From Argopecten irradians (lineage: Eukaryota > Mollusca > Bivalvia > Pectinida > Pectinidae): a stretch of 64,000 bases of DNA. The notes beneath the pieces are model-generated. The model saw nothing but the letters and a program-made list of their open reading frames with translations. It had not been told where the DNA came from and did not search any database. Below are positions 1 through 11,515 of the stretch, piece after piece. Positions within the stretch are counted from its first letter, which is position 1, and the number at the start of each line of letters is the position of its first letter. The DNA is taken from assembly GCF_041381155.1 (NCBI RefSeq), contig NC_091144.1, positions 31,614,980-31,678,979 of the forward strand, written 5' to 3'. The translations under genes and the position numbers were made by a program.

Positions 1-1830
1 ATATAGAAAAATAAAGCTGTATTAATGAACTGATGCTTTCATTAAAGTTTTCCTGTCCCATTACATTGGTCAGTAAAGTTGAAACAAAATAAATTTCCAT
101 CTATCCTTCTGCTTATTTCTAAATAATTATTTTTTCTTTGTTTTCAAACTTAATTTTTCTTACCTCTATGGTAAAAATCTGAGAATGGCGTGAAAAACTA
201 TTTTTTTCATTATTTATAGAAAGCCATAAAGTATTATAAGCATTATAAAATACATGATCAGGACTGTTACCTCAATTATCAATAGAAGGATGGGTACATT
301 ACAACATAAAAATCAACATAACAAACAAAATTAAATCTTCTCAATATGTGCTGGATCTTATTATATATGAGGATTTAATATCTTTTGATAAATAAACAGT
401 GCTACAAACTGTATATGGTGATCAAATGTTTATCAAAAACAACCATGAATGCAGACACAACTAAACCAATATTCAAGGTAATGATTATCGAAATATTGAA
501 TGTATCGAATATGAATGAAGTGAAGAACCAAAACTAAGTCTTTCCTAATTGACTCTGGTGTAGAAATCTAGAAACCAAGAGTAAAATGGGACTAATTAAC
601 ATACCATGTGATACCATGTGATACCAAATAATGTTTGTACAGGACTATTATTTCTATCGTCGATGGAATAACAGTAAAAGATGCCCTAGCTTGCCCTAGC
701 TCATATATATATCATTTCAGCTGATAGATTACAGTCAAGTTCCATCACCACTAGAGGTACTAGTCCCGCCCAAACGCTATTGGGTACCATGTTGTACATG
801 GATTAGTCTCATTCTTCATCTCTTTTTCCATAGCTTAAATCCTCTCAACAAATGAGAACACCCATCAATTCATTTCTAATACCAACTAGAATACAGGAAG
901 AGGCATAACTCTACCAATAAAAACGATCTCAAAATTTTATAAAACAAAAATGTATTCCTTCCGTACTTATCCGATATACATATTGTAATTGACACAATAA
1001 TTCAAACAGCAGACAGTGAGATAGGTTATTTCAGAGTAAAGCGGTTTAAGCCCGCCTCTCACATTTCATAACAGAAGTACATGTATACATTTTACATGTA
1101 ATAGCACATATACACGTATTTGTATTGATGAAATAAGACTTGAACCAACTCACCAGTTTAAAGAAATGTAAACATTTTAAAGCTAAAGAAACAGATGACG
1201 CATAAAAATAATTTAATTGTTAGCTTAATGGACTCAATTACAACAAAATAATTTTCTACGTACATGTAGCACCGTTCACAAAACTTGCATACTGAGTTAT
1301 CCTAGCCAATCTATCAAAAATTCACATAATCCTAACCACTTCATCAATTCCTCGTACATAACAGTACACACTAATATCTACGCTGATGGCAACTGTTAGG
1401 AAATTACCTTCCAAGTGTTAGAACATGAAAATATCGGCATATACCGGTAACACACAGACGTTCACCACACCCAACATGCCATATACAAGGGAGATCACCC
1501 TTAAATGACCCTAGATGTCAATTATAATAGACATTGATTCAACAAATACTCTCTTCAGCTGAAAGAAAATTTATGTTATAATAGTTTTCAGAAACAAACA
1601 ACAATCTTACTATATCCACTTTATAGATGATAGGATGATCAATATGTGTTACTGAAAACATCATTTATCTGGAGACAGATTTTCTAATAGATGAAATATA
1701 CATGGAGCTCCCAATGGTAGTAATACTATCATCAGTATAGAAGTTAATACTGGGTAATAATATGTTTGTACACAGATTTATGGCATACAGGTTACTTTAT
1801 AAGAATTGTAAATATCAATATTCCCTTTAT

Positions 1831-2285
1831 TAGGGCTGGGTATTGGAACAGCCGAACCGATACATATTGGCAATGCACTGAAATGATACACGATATGTAT
1901 TGTCGATACAATGAAAACATTTTTCAACTTAAATTGTTACTGATATTGTGAAATATTCTGAACAAAATAGTTGTTTGCGAGTCCTGCCAAATGCTGGCCA
2001 TCATGTGCTCTGCTACATTGTATTCATGGTTACGCAAACACATTTCTGGTGTATCTAAGTGACTCGAATGCATCACCCTTCCTATCAATAGAATATGCTA
2101 CAGAAACCCTTTGCATGAATGGTATATTAAAAGAGCTTTAACAGATATTTTCTGTCAAATGGAGAGAAAAACAGTAGTTTTTAATATCTGAACGATACAG
2201 CAATACAACATGCTGTCGTATCGGGAACCGATATGTTGTTGAATACCGGTAGAAACCAGTATATTGATATACCGATCCAGTCCTA
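1831..2285. mobile_element. Non-autonomous hAT-type element with 8-bp TSD
   Basis: Begins TAGGGCTGGGTATTGG and ends CCGATCCAGTCCTA, imperfect terminal inverted repeats. It is flanked on both sides by the identical 8-mer CCCTTTAT (1823-1830 and 2286-2293). Length 455, no transposase ORF. An 8-bp target duplication is characteristic of hAT transposons. Confidence 0.8.
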
Positions 2286-3539
2286 CCCTTTATACAGTAT
2301 AGTGGGTTTTTTTTCATAAGGGATTAAGTTTTGCTACTTCTGTAGTTAAGTTCAGTTTCCGCAAATATTAAATATTTAGTAAGACGATCTCTACTGCTTA
2401 TTAGTGTTAGAAAATGACCAATAAGTAAACACACAAAAATGTATATCCTCGAGAATTAGTATCAATTAAAAGGGGAGACCGCAAAATCTTCTCCATGAAA
2501 TTAAACAACACTTTTATTCAACCATAATAACAAAACATCAAATATTATAATACATTAAATGTATTGTAAAAACAGGATGGATCAGATGTTTAAACATAAT
2601 AAATTACTTTGAAGTTAAATAAAAATATTTTTCCATGCATATATAACATGTGATTGTCACCTTATGAACTACTATATATACCTATTAGGTATTAATATAA
2701 CTAATTTACTAGACACTTGCAATTTTGGCTCTATTGAAAATCTGAACAGAAAAGACATACATATTACTTTCTTTTTATATTTCAACTGAACAAATCTTCA
2801 AAATTAATCAATGTTATTAAACATTTTTATTATTTCTTCATTAGACTTTGAACAACCAAAATACATTTGAAAGCTAATTAGAGATTATAAAAGCTCCTTA
2901 ATATCATCTTAACAGTGTACTGAACTGTTGTTTTTACGGGTACCCTTACAAAATAGTATGAAAGCAAAAATATGCAAAAATATATACAGTACTTAATAAT
3001 ATTCAGAAAGCATAGAAATATATATCTGAAATAAAAATTCTAAAAACTCACTCAGTCATGTTTTATTGGCATTCACATCAAGAGCAATCACAAGCATGTC
3101 AGTCAATTGGTATATTTTGTGACAAAAATTCTGGGAAGAAATAACACAAGTGAAAACCAAATTTATGTACCAGTTAATCAATGTTTTTAAAAACATTTTT
3201 TATCCATAATAAAATGTTGTTCTGTATCAAGTGAAATTTCCTTTCTTTAGCATTTACAAGCTATAAAACCCTCTCTTCCAGTAATGTTTGAAAATACAGA
3301 AAGTGAAATGTACAATTGCATGCTCAAAGCATGCTGACACTGAACACATCATTTGTTACATTGCACTTAAGAAATAGAGGGACGGGAATCAAGGTCACAA
3401 AGTTCTGAAAATTTTTTGTCACATCAAAAGACTTCATCCTTCAAACTTTACAAAAACCACTCTTATTCTGCATACATGATAATTATTAGGAAAGCCATCA
3501 CCTTGTATCTGTGTCTTTAATGAGTAGTATTGACAACAA

Positions 3540-3770
3540 CTTGTGTTTAGATACGATATATCTAAAGATACAATACGATAGATCTGTAGATACGATTTAT
3601 CTATAGATATTATAGGATATATCTAAAGATACAATATATCTATACATAGGATATATCTATAGATATTATATAGTATATCTATAGATATGAAATATTTATA
3701 GATATGATACAGTATATCAATAGATACGATACGATATATCTATAGATATGATGCAATATATCTATATCAT
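3540..3770. repeat. Palindromic (GATA/TATC) tandem stretch
   Basis: Irregular repetition of ATATATCTATAGATA-type units, each nearly self-complementary, about a dozen copies. Confidence 0.75.
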
Positions 3771-4154
3771 TTAAGCGTTATTTGGAATCCTTAATGATTC
3801 CAGATGATTAATGAGGCAATTCAATGTACAATGTTTAGATATCATGGATCACAGACACAAAGAGAGAAACACAATGTAAACAGATACAGGTGAATGGGTA
3901 TTATATATATATACTTAGGTAGTTCATGGGTGACTGACTTCATAGCTATCGCATACATAACATGTACATGTACCTTCATGGTGTTTTTCATTCACGGCCA
4001 AAAATCTCTATCTCCAGGTCTGTTTATCACAACATGGCATGTTGATGGCATCATGTGATCCACATGCCATATTAGGTAATGCACATATGATATCACACGC
4101 TCCAAACCAACCACATGTCTTGGTCCATCATAATAATTAGAAGGTAACTTCTCT

Positions 4155-4190
4155 TCATAATATCACACAACAAGAATTAGTTTTTCTAGC
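4155..4190 (-). CDS. ykt6: ykt6 terminal coding exon, prenylation box
   Basis: Encodes [11 protein letters not shown] and the stop TGA. The CCxxx ending is the lipidation box of YKT6: the first Cys is palmitoylated and the second prenylated in known homologues. The last residue is Leu, where human YKT6 has Met. Confidence 0.93.
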   Translation of the reverse strand, partial: ARKTNSCCVIL

Positions 4191-7100
4191 CTGAAAAATT
4201 AAAAGTACATTCTATTAATTGAATTACAGATAAATCAATGTAATGTGAATAAATCAATAACTTCAGTATAAAACAGTATTCTATAGATACAATATTGGTA
4301 TTTTACATTGCTTTTTAATAACAAACATTAAAGATTGAAATTTTCAAATTAGTCATAATATAAAAATGTCAATTTTCTAGAAAAAATATTGGAGCTACAA
4401 ATAAAGGGGAGATAACTAAAGACAAAACTTACAGTTTTATAAAAGGCTTTAGACTGGACGCTAAGATCTGCTGACCGGTCCACTAAAGCGTCCAACTTCT
4501 CATCACGCTCCAGCAGTGCTTCAATAGTATTATGCTGAAGAGAACAACAATAATATATTGATAGGTTTCTCAATCTTTTAAAACTAGTGAATAAAGTTTT
4601 TGTTGTGTTAACATATATGTGACATAGGATTACAGAACAACACAAAGAATATTATAGGACAGAAGGTGGTGGTAAAATATAAAATGAGACACAAAAATGA
4701 AGATAATATATAAAATTGTTTAATTAGACAGGAAGTGATTATAAAATATAAAATTATTTGATTAGACAGAAGGTGATGATAAAATATAAAATTATTTAAT
4801 TAGACAGAAAGGGATGATAAAATATAAAATTATTTACTGAAACAGAAAGTGATGATAAAATGTGAAATTATATAATGAGATAGAAAGTGATGATAAAATA
4901 TGAAATTATTTAATTAGACAGAAAGTGATGATAAAATATGAAATTATTTAATTAGACAAAAAGTGATGATAAAATATAAATTTATTTAATTAGACAGAAC
5001 TTGATGATAAAATATAAAATTATTAACTGAAACAGAAAGTGATGATAAAATATAAAATTATATAATGAGACAGAAAGTGATGATAAAATATGAAATTATT
5101 TGATTAGACAGAAAGTGATGATAAAATATGAAATTATTTAATTAGACAAAAAGTGATGATAAAATATGAAATTATTTAATGAGACAGAAATTGATGATAA
5201 AATATAAAATTAGAAATTATTTACTGAGACAGAAAGTGATGATAAAATATGAAATTATATAATGAGACAGAAAGTGATGATAAAATATAATATAAAATTA
5301 TTTTATTAGTTAGAAAGTGATGATAATATATGAAATAATTTACCGAGACAGAAAGTGATGATAAAATATATAATTATTTAAAACACTGGGTAATATAAAC
5401 ATAAAGACTTTTTTTCACTGGTAGTATTAATAGGCAGTTGAAGAAGTCTTTTCTCAAGGTAAGAAATTAATATATCACTAAAGACATGGATAGATCTTAA
5501 AGTACTTACCAGAATAATTTTTGTCTCGTCCAATTCACTCTGTATCTTTGTCATGGCATCGGCTTGTTTTGGATCCTTCAAAGTAAAATATTCAATTCAT
5601 TATAAAAAGTTGTGTGAGAGCTCAAGGTTGAGATATACATCTCTCCTTGATTCTTTTATTGTTTAATTTGCTATGTATGTTCATATCTTGACATTTGTTA
5701 TTCTTAAACAAATACATCAAACAATGCTGTATAACTGCACCTTTTTCATGATCGCAAAAACATCAACAAGTAGCAGGAACCTAGTGAATTTTCACTGAAT
5801 TTTCAAGGATTAATGAGTCTCCCTATTTAGTTCCTCATCATCACAGCATCATTATTGTTTGCTAATTACATACACAAAAACAATACATACCTGATATTTA
5901 GCTAAATGTTCACTAAGGTAAGGAAGTTTTAACCTGAAAATACAAACAAATTAATATTAGTAATATTCTATTTCCTGGAAGGTGCTTATAAAGTTTGCTT
6001 GGCCATTAGATATGTATGCAGGGATTTCATTATCTTTCAGGGGAGGCAGTATCACTGTAATTCCAGGGGGTACTTTACTATACTAATTTGTATCCTATCA
6101 AATGTGATTTAGCCTGAATCAGGCAGTTCTACTGCCAGCTTTAACCGTCAAACAGTAGCGGGAACCATGGCAACTGCCTGATATTGAAACCCCGGTATAT
6201 GAACAGAAAGCTTAAGATGAACTTCAGGAAACGATGCTATACAAAAATCAAAATCCGATCCTGTCAATCATTTTATTGTCACACCACTCACGAAATGGCA
6301 GAAGCACATCTTAAGACTTCTTTTTAGATACATCTACTATTTGAAAAAATGGCCTGTATAACTTCCTGACATATGTCGATATTAATCGATGTCTTTCTCA
6401 ACATTGAAAATGTCTGAATTATTTAGATGTTTCAGTTATCAATGTTAAGAAAAATATTGATTAATATTGACACAGAATTAATATGTCTGACAGCTGATAT
6501 GGCCTCCCCCCCAAGTTTCCAAGTTGGTCTCAATTGGAAATATATATAAAATTAAGAAAATTGGAGAACATCAAATTAAAACTGGAGAAATAATCAGACA
6601 GTATTCTCTGTCAGAGAAACTAAAGTAACAAACTAACAAACTTAATTTGTTGAAATCCAAGATGGCAACCTTGTAGTCATGTTGTTTTGTGACTTGTACA
6701 AACAGAACATGCACATATAACGACCAATTTAAAGTGACTCATATGAGATTTGAGAAAGGATTTCAGTACCGTATGAGAAAAAAGGGATAGCAAGATTCAC
6801 TAACAACAGATCGACATGCATGGAAGAAAGGACAGACATCTGATGATGGTGGGCTGAAAATGTACTTACCCAGAATTTGGTTTACTCCATTCTGATTTAT
6901 TAGGTACTTGAGTTTCAAATGTATCCAATATCTGTTTAAACATCCAGAATCCATATTTTAATCAAACACCTATTTTGAACAGTAAAATATCCTTAATTTC
7001 AAAGTCCAATGAGCAGAATGAGTTAATAACTTCTTAATTCTTTATGTACTTTCACATGAGCAAATACTAAATTTGCACAGTTTAGTGAATTGGAGATCAT

Positions 7101-10100
7101 AACAGTTAAATACCAAGGAAAATAAAATTAATATGGACATATAGTATTACAGTACAACCACAACCTGATAAAAAAAAATCCACCAGTATATCATAATAAT
7201 GCACACTTGTGAAAACAGAGAAGAAAGGCAAAACAACCAGACTCAATTGTTGTATTTATGTAAACCAACTTATATTTAAGCAAATGATCTGGAAATGTGA
7301 AAAGTAATCTCAGCAAAAATACACTCTTCATAGACACAATAGAAATATACGAGTTGAAAATCACGAAATTAAATCGTGAAAATAGGTTATATTGTACGGT
7401 ACAGGATCTAGCAGATCGCTCTGAAAACTGGTCATTTATAGTCAGTCAACACTTTTGGTTTGGTTTGGTTTGTTTATTTTTACGTCCTATTAACAGCCAG
7501 GGTCATGTAAGGACGTGCCAGGTTTGTTGGTGGAGGAAAGCCGGAGTACCCGGAGAAAAACCACCGACCAGCGGTCAGTACCTGGCAACTGCCCCACATG
7601 GGATTCGAACCCGCATCCCAGAGGTGGAGGGCTTGTGGTAATATGTCGGGACATTTTAACCACTCGGCCACCGCGGCCCTATCAGTCAACACAAGTCTGC
7701 TACATGTATGTTACTTAATGGTGAATATTTTTTTTATTTTTTTTTTTTTTATTTTTTAAAACAGTTTAGGGTACATCCGCTTTACCTTATTAAGAAGGGT
7801 GTGAGCTACCCTCTTTGGATATTCATGGTCACCAATGACCACTCCGGACAGTCCATCTGACCGCACATAGACGTGACATATGTAATCTGAAAATGGAAAT
7901 ACATGTACTATGTCTGTATGAGGACTGATTCACAAGAGTGATTTGAACTTTTATCATGTTAATAAGAAAAGGATGAACAGCACATTAAAGGACCACTACC
8001 TTTCCAAAACGGCTTTTAATTTTTAAAATGGGAATGTTTAATAAGATTGATAATTTTATAGAGTCACAAAAGTTAATAACTTACAGTTAATACTATGTGT
8101 AACACTACAATTACTATCACATTCTGAACAATTCAATTTCAATAAATTAAATGATGATTTTCATAGCACAGGTCGTTTTATCTTTCCCGTTGCATTCCTA
8201 ATTACTGCGTATTGGTTGATTATCACTGCGCCAGAAGGCAAAACAGCAATATGAATCTTCACTGTTCATAGTTTACGCAGGATATCCTGCATTTGATTTT
8301 TAATTTTGGTTTCACACACGTAGTGGGCCTTTAATCATAACATATTTGATCTGAACATAGAAGAAAGTGATGTCTGTGTTATTTTACTTAATTATCTATA
8401 TAGCTAACAGATATGTAACTATAGCGATATCAATATATATTTTGATGTGATTTTCATGCTGTTTATCATTATGTGATATAGTATATTAAATGATGACTAG
8501 AATTGACTACAAACTATATATGGAAAGGACTAGCGTAGTTTGATCTAGATCTACGGTATTTGTTGTTGATTACCATTTTATACTGTGTAATGTTTATATT
8601 GAAAGTATATTATTTTAAAAGGAAATATTGACCATAAATTATCATTGAATATAGTATGAATTATTTAATGAAAACAAAATGAAAAGTTTGAAACTCTTAA
8701 ATGTCATGCATCAATATTCAAAATTGATCAACTTGAAATGTTGAGTTGTGTATTGTATGTTAAGACAATTAAAATCCAATCGTCTCACCTTGTTCTTTAA
8801 CTGAGGCCCGACTTGCAATCATCGTTCTCTCTGTGATGATTTTACTAGTAAAGTCCATGAATTCTTGAACACTATATATCGTGAAAGACAAGTCTGATTT
8901 ATTAACATATATACAGCGGGACATCTGGTTGATAGACATAAAATTAAAAACAATATTTTCAAATGTAGGCAAACAGCACATAAGTTTAGTATCTCTGCAT
9001 GCATGAACAATGTATTACATCATGACACCAAATTTGTTTGTTACGCTTGACAATTATTTTTGAAATTGTGGAAGAATATCACATGTTTTAATTAACTCAT
9101 ATGTGTAACATTAGTTAAATCACACAACCAAAATGTTCTATGAATTCAATAAAACCTAACTGTCTTTACGCAAAGCAACCGAAAAAACCATTTATACATG
9201 TTCTTAGAGACCAAAAAAAAGTAAAATTAAAACTTTTTGGATTAGACTACAAAGATTTGTACAGGTATACAATTTTTCTTTTTCCATTGAGTGGCAGGTC
9301 TACAGGTAGTTAGGTTTTTGACATTACAATTAAAATGAAAAGTATAAAGGACTGATATATATCATACCTTGATCGTTGGAAATAACCAAAAGACGAGAGC
9401 TCATGACTAGCACTGAGGGGATTAACTTTTCCATCTCCATTTTTATACAGGACTTGCAGGCAGTAGAGTTTCATATCTACAGTCTTTGTTTTTCACCTTG
9501 GTAAATATGTTTACTCTTAAGAGTAAATATAACCATTCAACTGAGATTGAGAAATATAAACTGTAACAAAATAATCAAATAGCAAGATCGTTAATGTATG
9601 ATAGCACATGTAATTTGTAAACACACATCTATTGGTAAATGTCATAAATTTGTGTCATTTGCTACAATTTTATCTGATCCTGGTTTCCTGGATGTTTGTT
9701 GTTTTAATTTACAATAAATCTACAATACAGTGCGGTCACACTTAATAACGACAACAAACGACAACAAACGACAAGAAGCGACAACAAACGACAACACGTT
9801 AAATACAAGGAAAAGTTAGTGACAACACAGGATATGTTATTCAGTACATTAAAATGAATATTTCTACCAAGTTTTATGAAGATTGGAGCAAAAATGAAGG
9901 AATTATGAGCGATTTGAATATTCTGATTTGAAAATTAATAAGAAAAGGGAACCGCTGGTCAACTACCTTAGATCAAAACGGCTTTGAATTTTTAAAATGG
10001 GAATGTTTAATAAAATTGATAATTTTATAGAGTCGGTTAATAACTTACAGTTAATACTATGTGTAACACTACAATTACACCTTCTGAAAATCAATTTTGA

Positions 10101-11515
10101 AAACCTAAAACGACAACAGATGATATCGTTTTATCTTTCCCGTTGCCAGTCCTAATTACTGCGTATTGGTTGATTATCACTGCGCCAGAAGGCAAAACAG
10201 CAATATGAATCTTCACTGTTCATAGTTTATGCAGGATAATCTGCATTTGGTTGGTGTTATGACATCCTCTTAAGCCATTAATATATATTTTTGTATATGA
10301 TGATTGTTTTCAAGAAACTTTTAATTTTCGTTTCGCAAAGGTAGTGGGCCTTTAATCATAACATATTTGATCTGAACATATAGAAGAAAGTGATGTCTGT
10401 GTTATTTTTTACTTAATTATCTATATAGCTAACAGATATGTAACTATAGCGATATCAATATATATTTTTGATGTGATTTTCATGCTGTTTATCATTATGA
10501 TTATGTGATATAATATATTAAATGATGACTAGAATTGACTACAAACTATATATGGAAAGGACTAGTGTAGTCTGATCTAGATCTACGGTATTTGTTTTTG
10601 ATTACCATTTTATACTGTGTAATGTTTATATTGAAAGTATATTATTTTAAAAGGAAATATTGACCATAAATTATCATTGAATATAGTATATGAATTATTT
10701 AATGAAAACAAAATGAAAAGTTTGAAACTCTTAAATGTCATGCATCAATATTCAAAATTGACCAACTTGAAATGTTGAGTTGTGTATTGTATGTTAAGAC
10801 AATTAAAATCCAATCGTCTCACCTTGTTCTTTAACTGAGGCCCGACTTGCAATCATCGTTCTCTCTGTGATGATTTTACTAGTAAAGTCCATGAATTCTT
10901 GAACACTATATATCGTGAAAGACAAGAAGTCTGATTTATTAACATATATACAGCGGGACATCTGGTTTATAGGACATAGAATTAAAAAAAATATTTTCAA
11001 ATGTAGGCAAACAGCACATAAGTTTAGTATCTCTGCATGCATGAACAATGTATTACATCATGACACCAAATTTGTTTGTTACGCTTGACAATTATTTTTG
11101 AAATTGTGGAAGAATATCACATGTTTTAATTAACTCATATGTGTAACATTAGTTAAATCACACAACCAAAATGTTCTATGAATTCAATAAAACCTAACTG
11201 TCTTTACGCAAAGCAACCGAAAAAAACCATTTATACATGTTCTTAGAGACCCAAAAAAAGTAAAATTAAAACTTTTTGGATTAGACTACAAAGATTTGTA
11301 CAGGTATATACAATTTTTCTTTTTCCATTGAGTGGCAGGTCTACAGGTAGCTAGGTTTTTGACATTACAATTAAAATGAAAAGTATAAAGGACTGATATA
11401 TATCATACCTTGATCGTTGGAAATAACCAAAAGACGAGAGCTCATGACTAGCACTGAGGGGATTAACTTTTCCATCTCCATTTTTATACAGGACTTGCAG
11501 GCAGTAGAGTTTCAT
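4155..11515 (-). CDS. ykt6: YKT6 v-SNARE, complete gene, 8 coding exons
   Basis: YKT6 is a lipid-anchored R-SNARE acting in ER-Golgi, intra-Golgi, endosomal and autophagosome fusion. CDS joins, in transcription order, 11515-11409 or 9474-9368, 10905-10823 or 8871-8789, 7886-7786, 6931-6870, 5933-5891, 5575-5510, 4534-4433 and 4190-4155. The phases close perfectly to 199 residues; human YKT6 has 198. Residues 1 to about 130 form the longin domain (starting [11 protein letters not shown], with [18 protein letters not shown] and [16 protein letters not shown]). Residues about 133-190 are the SNARE core, with the zero-layer Arg at 164 in ALLERDEKL. The chain ends TNSCCVIL, giving a palmitoylation Cys (195) and a prenylation Cys (196). 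All introns are GT-AG. The first two coding exons are present twice. It lies divergently from the SAM adaptor gene. Family identity is very secure; which exon 1-2 copy is used cannot be seen. Confidence 0.95.
4433..4534 (-). CDS. ykt6: ykt6 coding exon 7, SNARE core with zero-layer Arg
   Basis: Encodes [20 protein letters not shown] to QSKAFYKT. Arg164 in LLERDEKL is the R-SNARE zero-layer residue. Acceptor CTTCAG, donor GTAAGT; phase 0 at both ends. Confidence 0.95.
4700..5370. repeat. Tandem array of about 38-bp AT-rich units in ykt6 intron
   Basis: Repeated core GACAGAAAGTGATGATAAAA followed by an AT-rich spacer, about 17 diverged copies, in the intron between ykt6 coding exons 6 and 7. 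Confidence 0.85.
5510..5575 (-). CDS. ykt6: ykt6 coding exon 6, start of SNARE core
   Basis: Encodes [20 protein letters not shown] and IL; a near match to the conserved [17 protein letters not shown] stretch of animal YKT6. Donor GTAAGT. Confidence 0.94.
5891..5933 (-). CDS. ykt6: ykt6 coding exon 5 (43-bp small exon)
   Basis: Encodes [15 protein letters not shown], the end of the longin domain before the linker. Phases fit exons 4 and 6 exactly (2 in, 0 out). Confidence 0.92.
6365..6495. mobile_element. Palindromic MITE in ykt6 intron
   Basis: Arms CTGACATATGTCGATATTAA and, reversed, TTAATATTGACAC...TGTCTGACAG frame the element; internal sequence also self-complementary. No coding capacity. 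Confidence 0.6.
6870..6931 (-). CDS. ykt6: ykt6 coding exon 4
   Basis: Encodes [20 protein letters not shown] plus two bases of the next Gly codon. Corresponds to the VLDEFSKQVD region of vertebrate YKT6. Donor GTAAGT, acceptor TTTAAACAG. Confidence 0.92.
7453..7681 (-). mobile_element. tRNA-derived SINE with 11-bp TSD
   Basis: Read on the minus strand it starts GGGCCGCGGTGGCCGAGTGG (A-box like) and has GGTTCGAATCC (B-box) about 60 bases on. It then runs to a shared tail ending in AAACCAAACCAAACC. Flanked by the perfect 11-mer TCAGTCAACAC at 7442-7452 and 7682-7692, a retroposition target duplication. Confidence 0.9.
7786..7886 (-). CDS. ykt6: ykt6 coding exon 3
   Basis: Encodes residues 64-97, [20 protein letters not shown] to HTLLNK, part of the longin domain. 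Acceptor TTTTCAG, donor GTAAAG. Single copy, shared by either upstream exon pair. Confidence 0.93.
8789..8871 (-). CDS. ykt6: ykt6 coding exon 2, proximal copy
   Basis: Identical to 10823-10905, with the same acceptor (TATATAG) and donor (GTGAGAC). It is the copy closest to coding exon 3 at 7786-7886. Confidence 0.85.
9368..9474 (-). CDS. ykt6: ykt6 coding exon 1, proximal (duplicate) copy
   Basis: Second copy of the start-codon exon, identical in coding sequence and donor to the one at 11409-11515. The 5' flanking sequence is also duplicated for about 260 bases, so it may carry 5'UTR but not the unique promoter further upstream. Confidence 0.8.
9733..9964. repeat. Spacer between duplicates, with (ACGACAACAA)n
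   Basis: Unique spacer between the two ykt6 exon 1-2 copies. Bases 9758-9802 carry about five units of a 10-bp ACGACAACAA-type microsatellite. Confidence 0.75.
10823..10905 (-). CDS. ykt6: ykt6 coding exon 2, distal copy
   Basis: Encodes [18 protein letters not shown] and onward to ASVKEQ, entering in phase 2 and leaving in phase 1 before GTGAGAC. The 83 bases are identical to the copy at 8789-8871. Because its ends have different phases, including both copies of exon 1-2 in one mRNA (190 extra bases) would shift the frame. Confidence 0.85.
11409..11515 (-). CDS. ykt6: ykt6 coding exon 1, distal (upstream) copy
   Basis: Encodes residues 1-35, [11 protein letters not shown] through FGYFQRS, and ends in phase 2 before a GTATGAT donor. 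The 107 bases are identical to the proximal copy at 9368-9474. This copy lies nearest the unique intergenic sequence, so it is the more likely one to be driven by the ancestral promoter. Confidence 0.85.

Larger units (their letters stand above)
1..4154. other. Region downstream of ykt6, no gene seen
   Basis: AT-rich sequence containing the ykt6 3'UTR (minus strand, length undefined), one hAT-type element and a tandem palindromic GATA/TATC stretch. No open frame with recognisable content on either strand. Confidence 0.6.
7985..9732. repeat. ykt6 exon 1-2 duplication, proximal copy
   Basis: From the shared AACGGCTTTTAATTTTTAAA-like start to the shared ATCTACAATACAGTGC end, this segment matches 9965-11787 at high identity across introns and exons. 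Differences are scattered SNPs and small indels, including an about 80-bp insertion in the other copy near 10230-10310. Confidence 0.92.

Noticed and set aside
7453..7681. Functional tRNA gene
   Set aside because: A- and B-boxes are present but the acceptor stem and anticodon arm do not fold as a tRNA, and the sequence continues into a SINE body with a target-site duplication.
7297..7718. Short open frames over the SINE at 7.45-7.68 kb
   Set aside because: They are chance translations of a tRNA-derived SINE, on both strands.
8769..9010. Separate small genes for the repeated [16 protein letters not shown] frames at 8.8 and 10.9 kb
   Set aside because: They are copies of ykt6 exon 2 with intron read-through on both sides.
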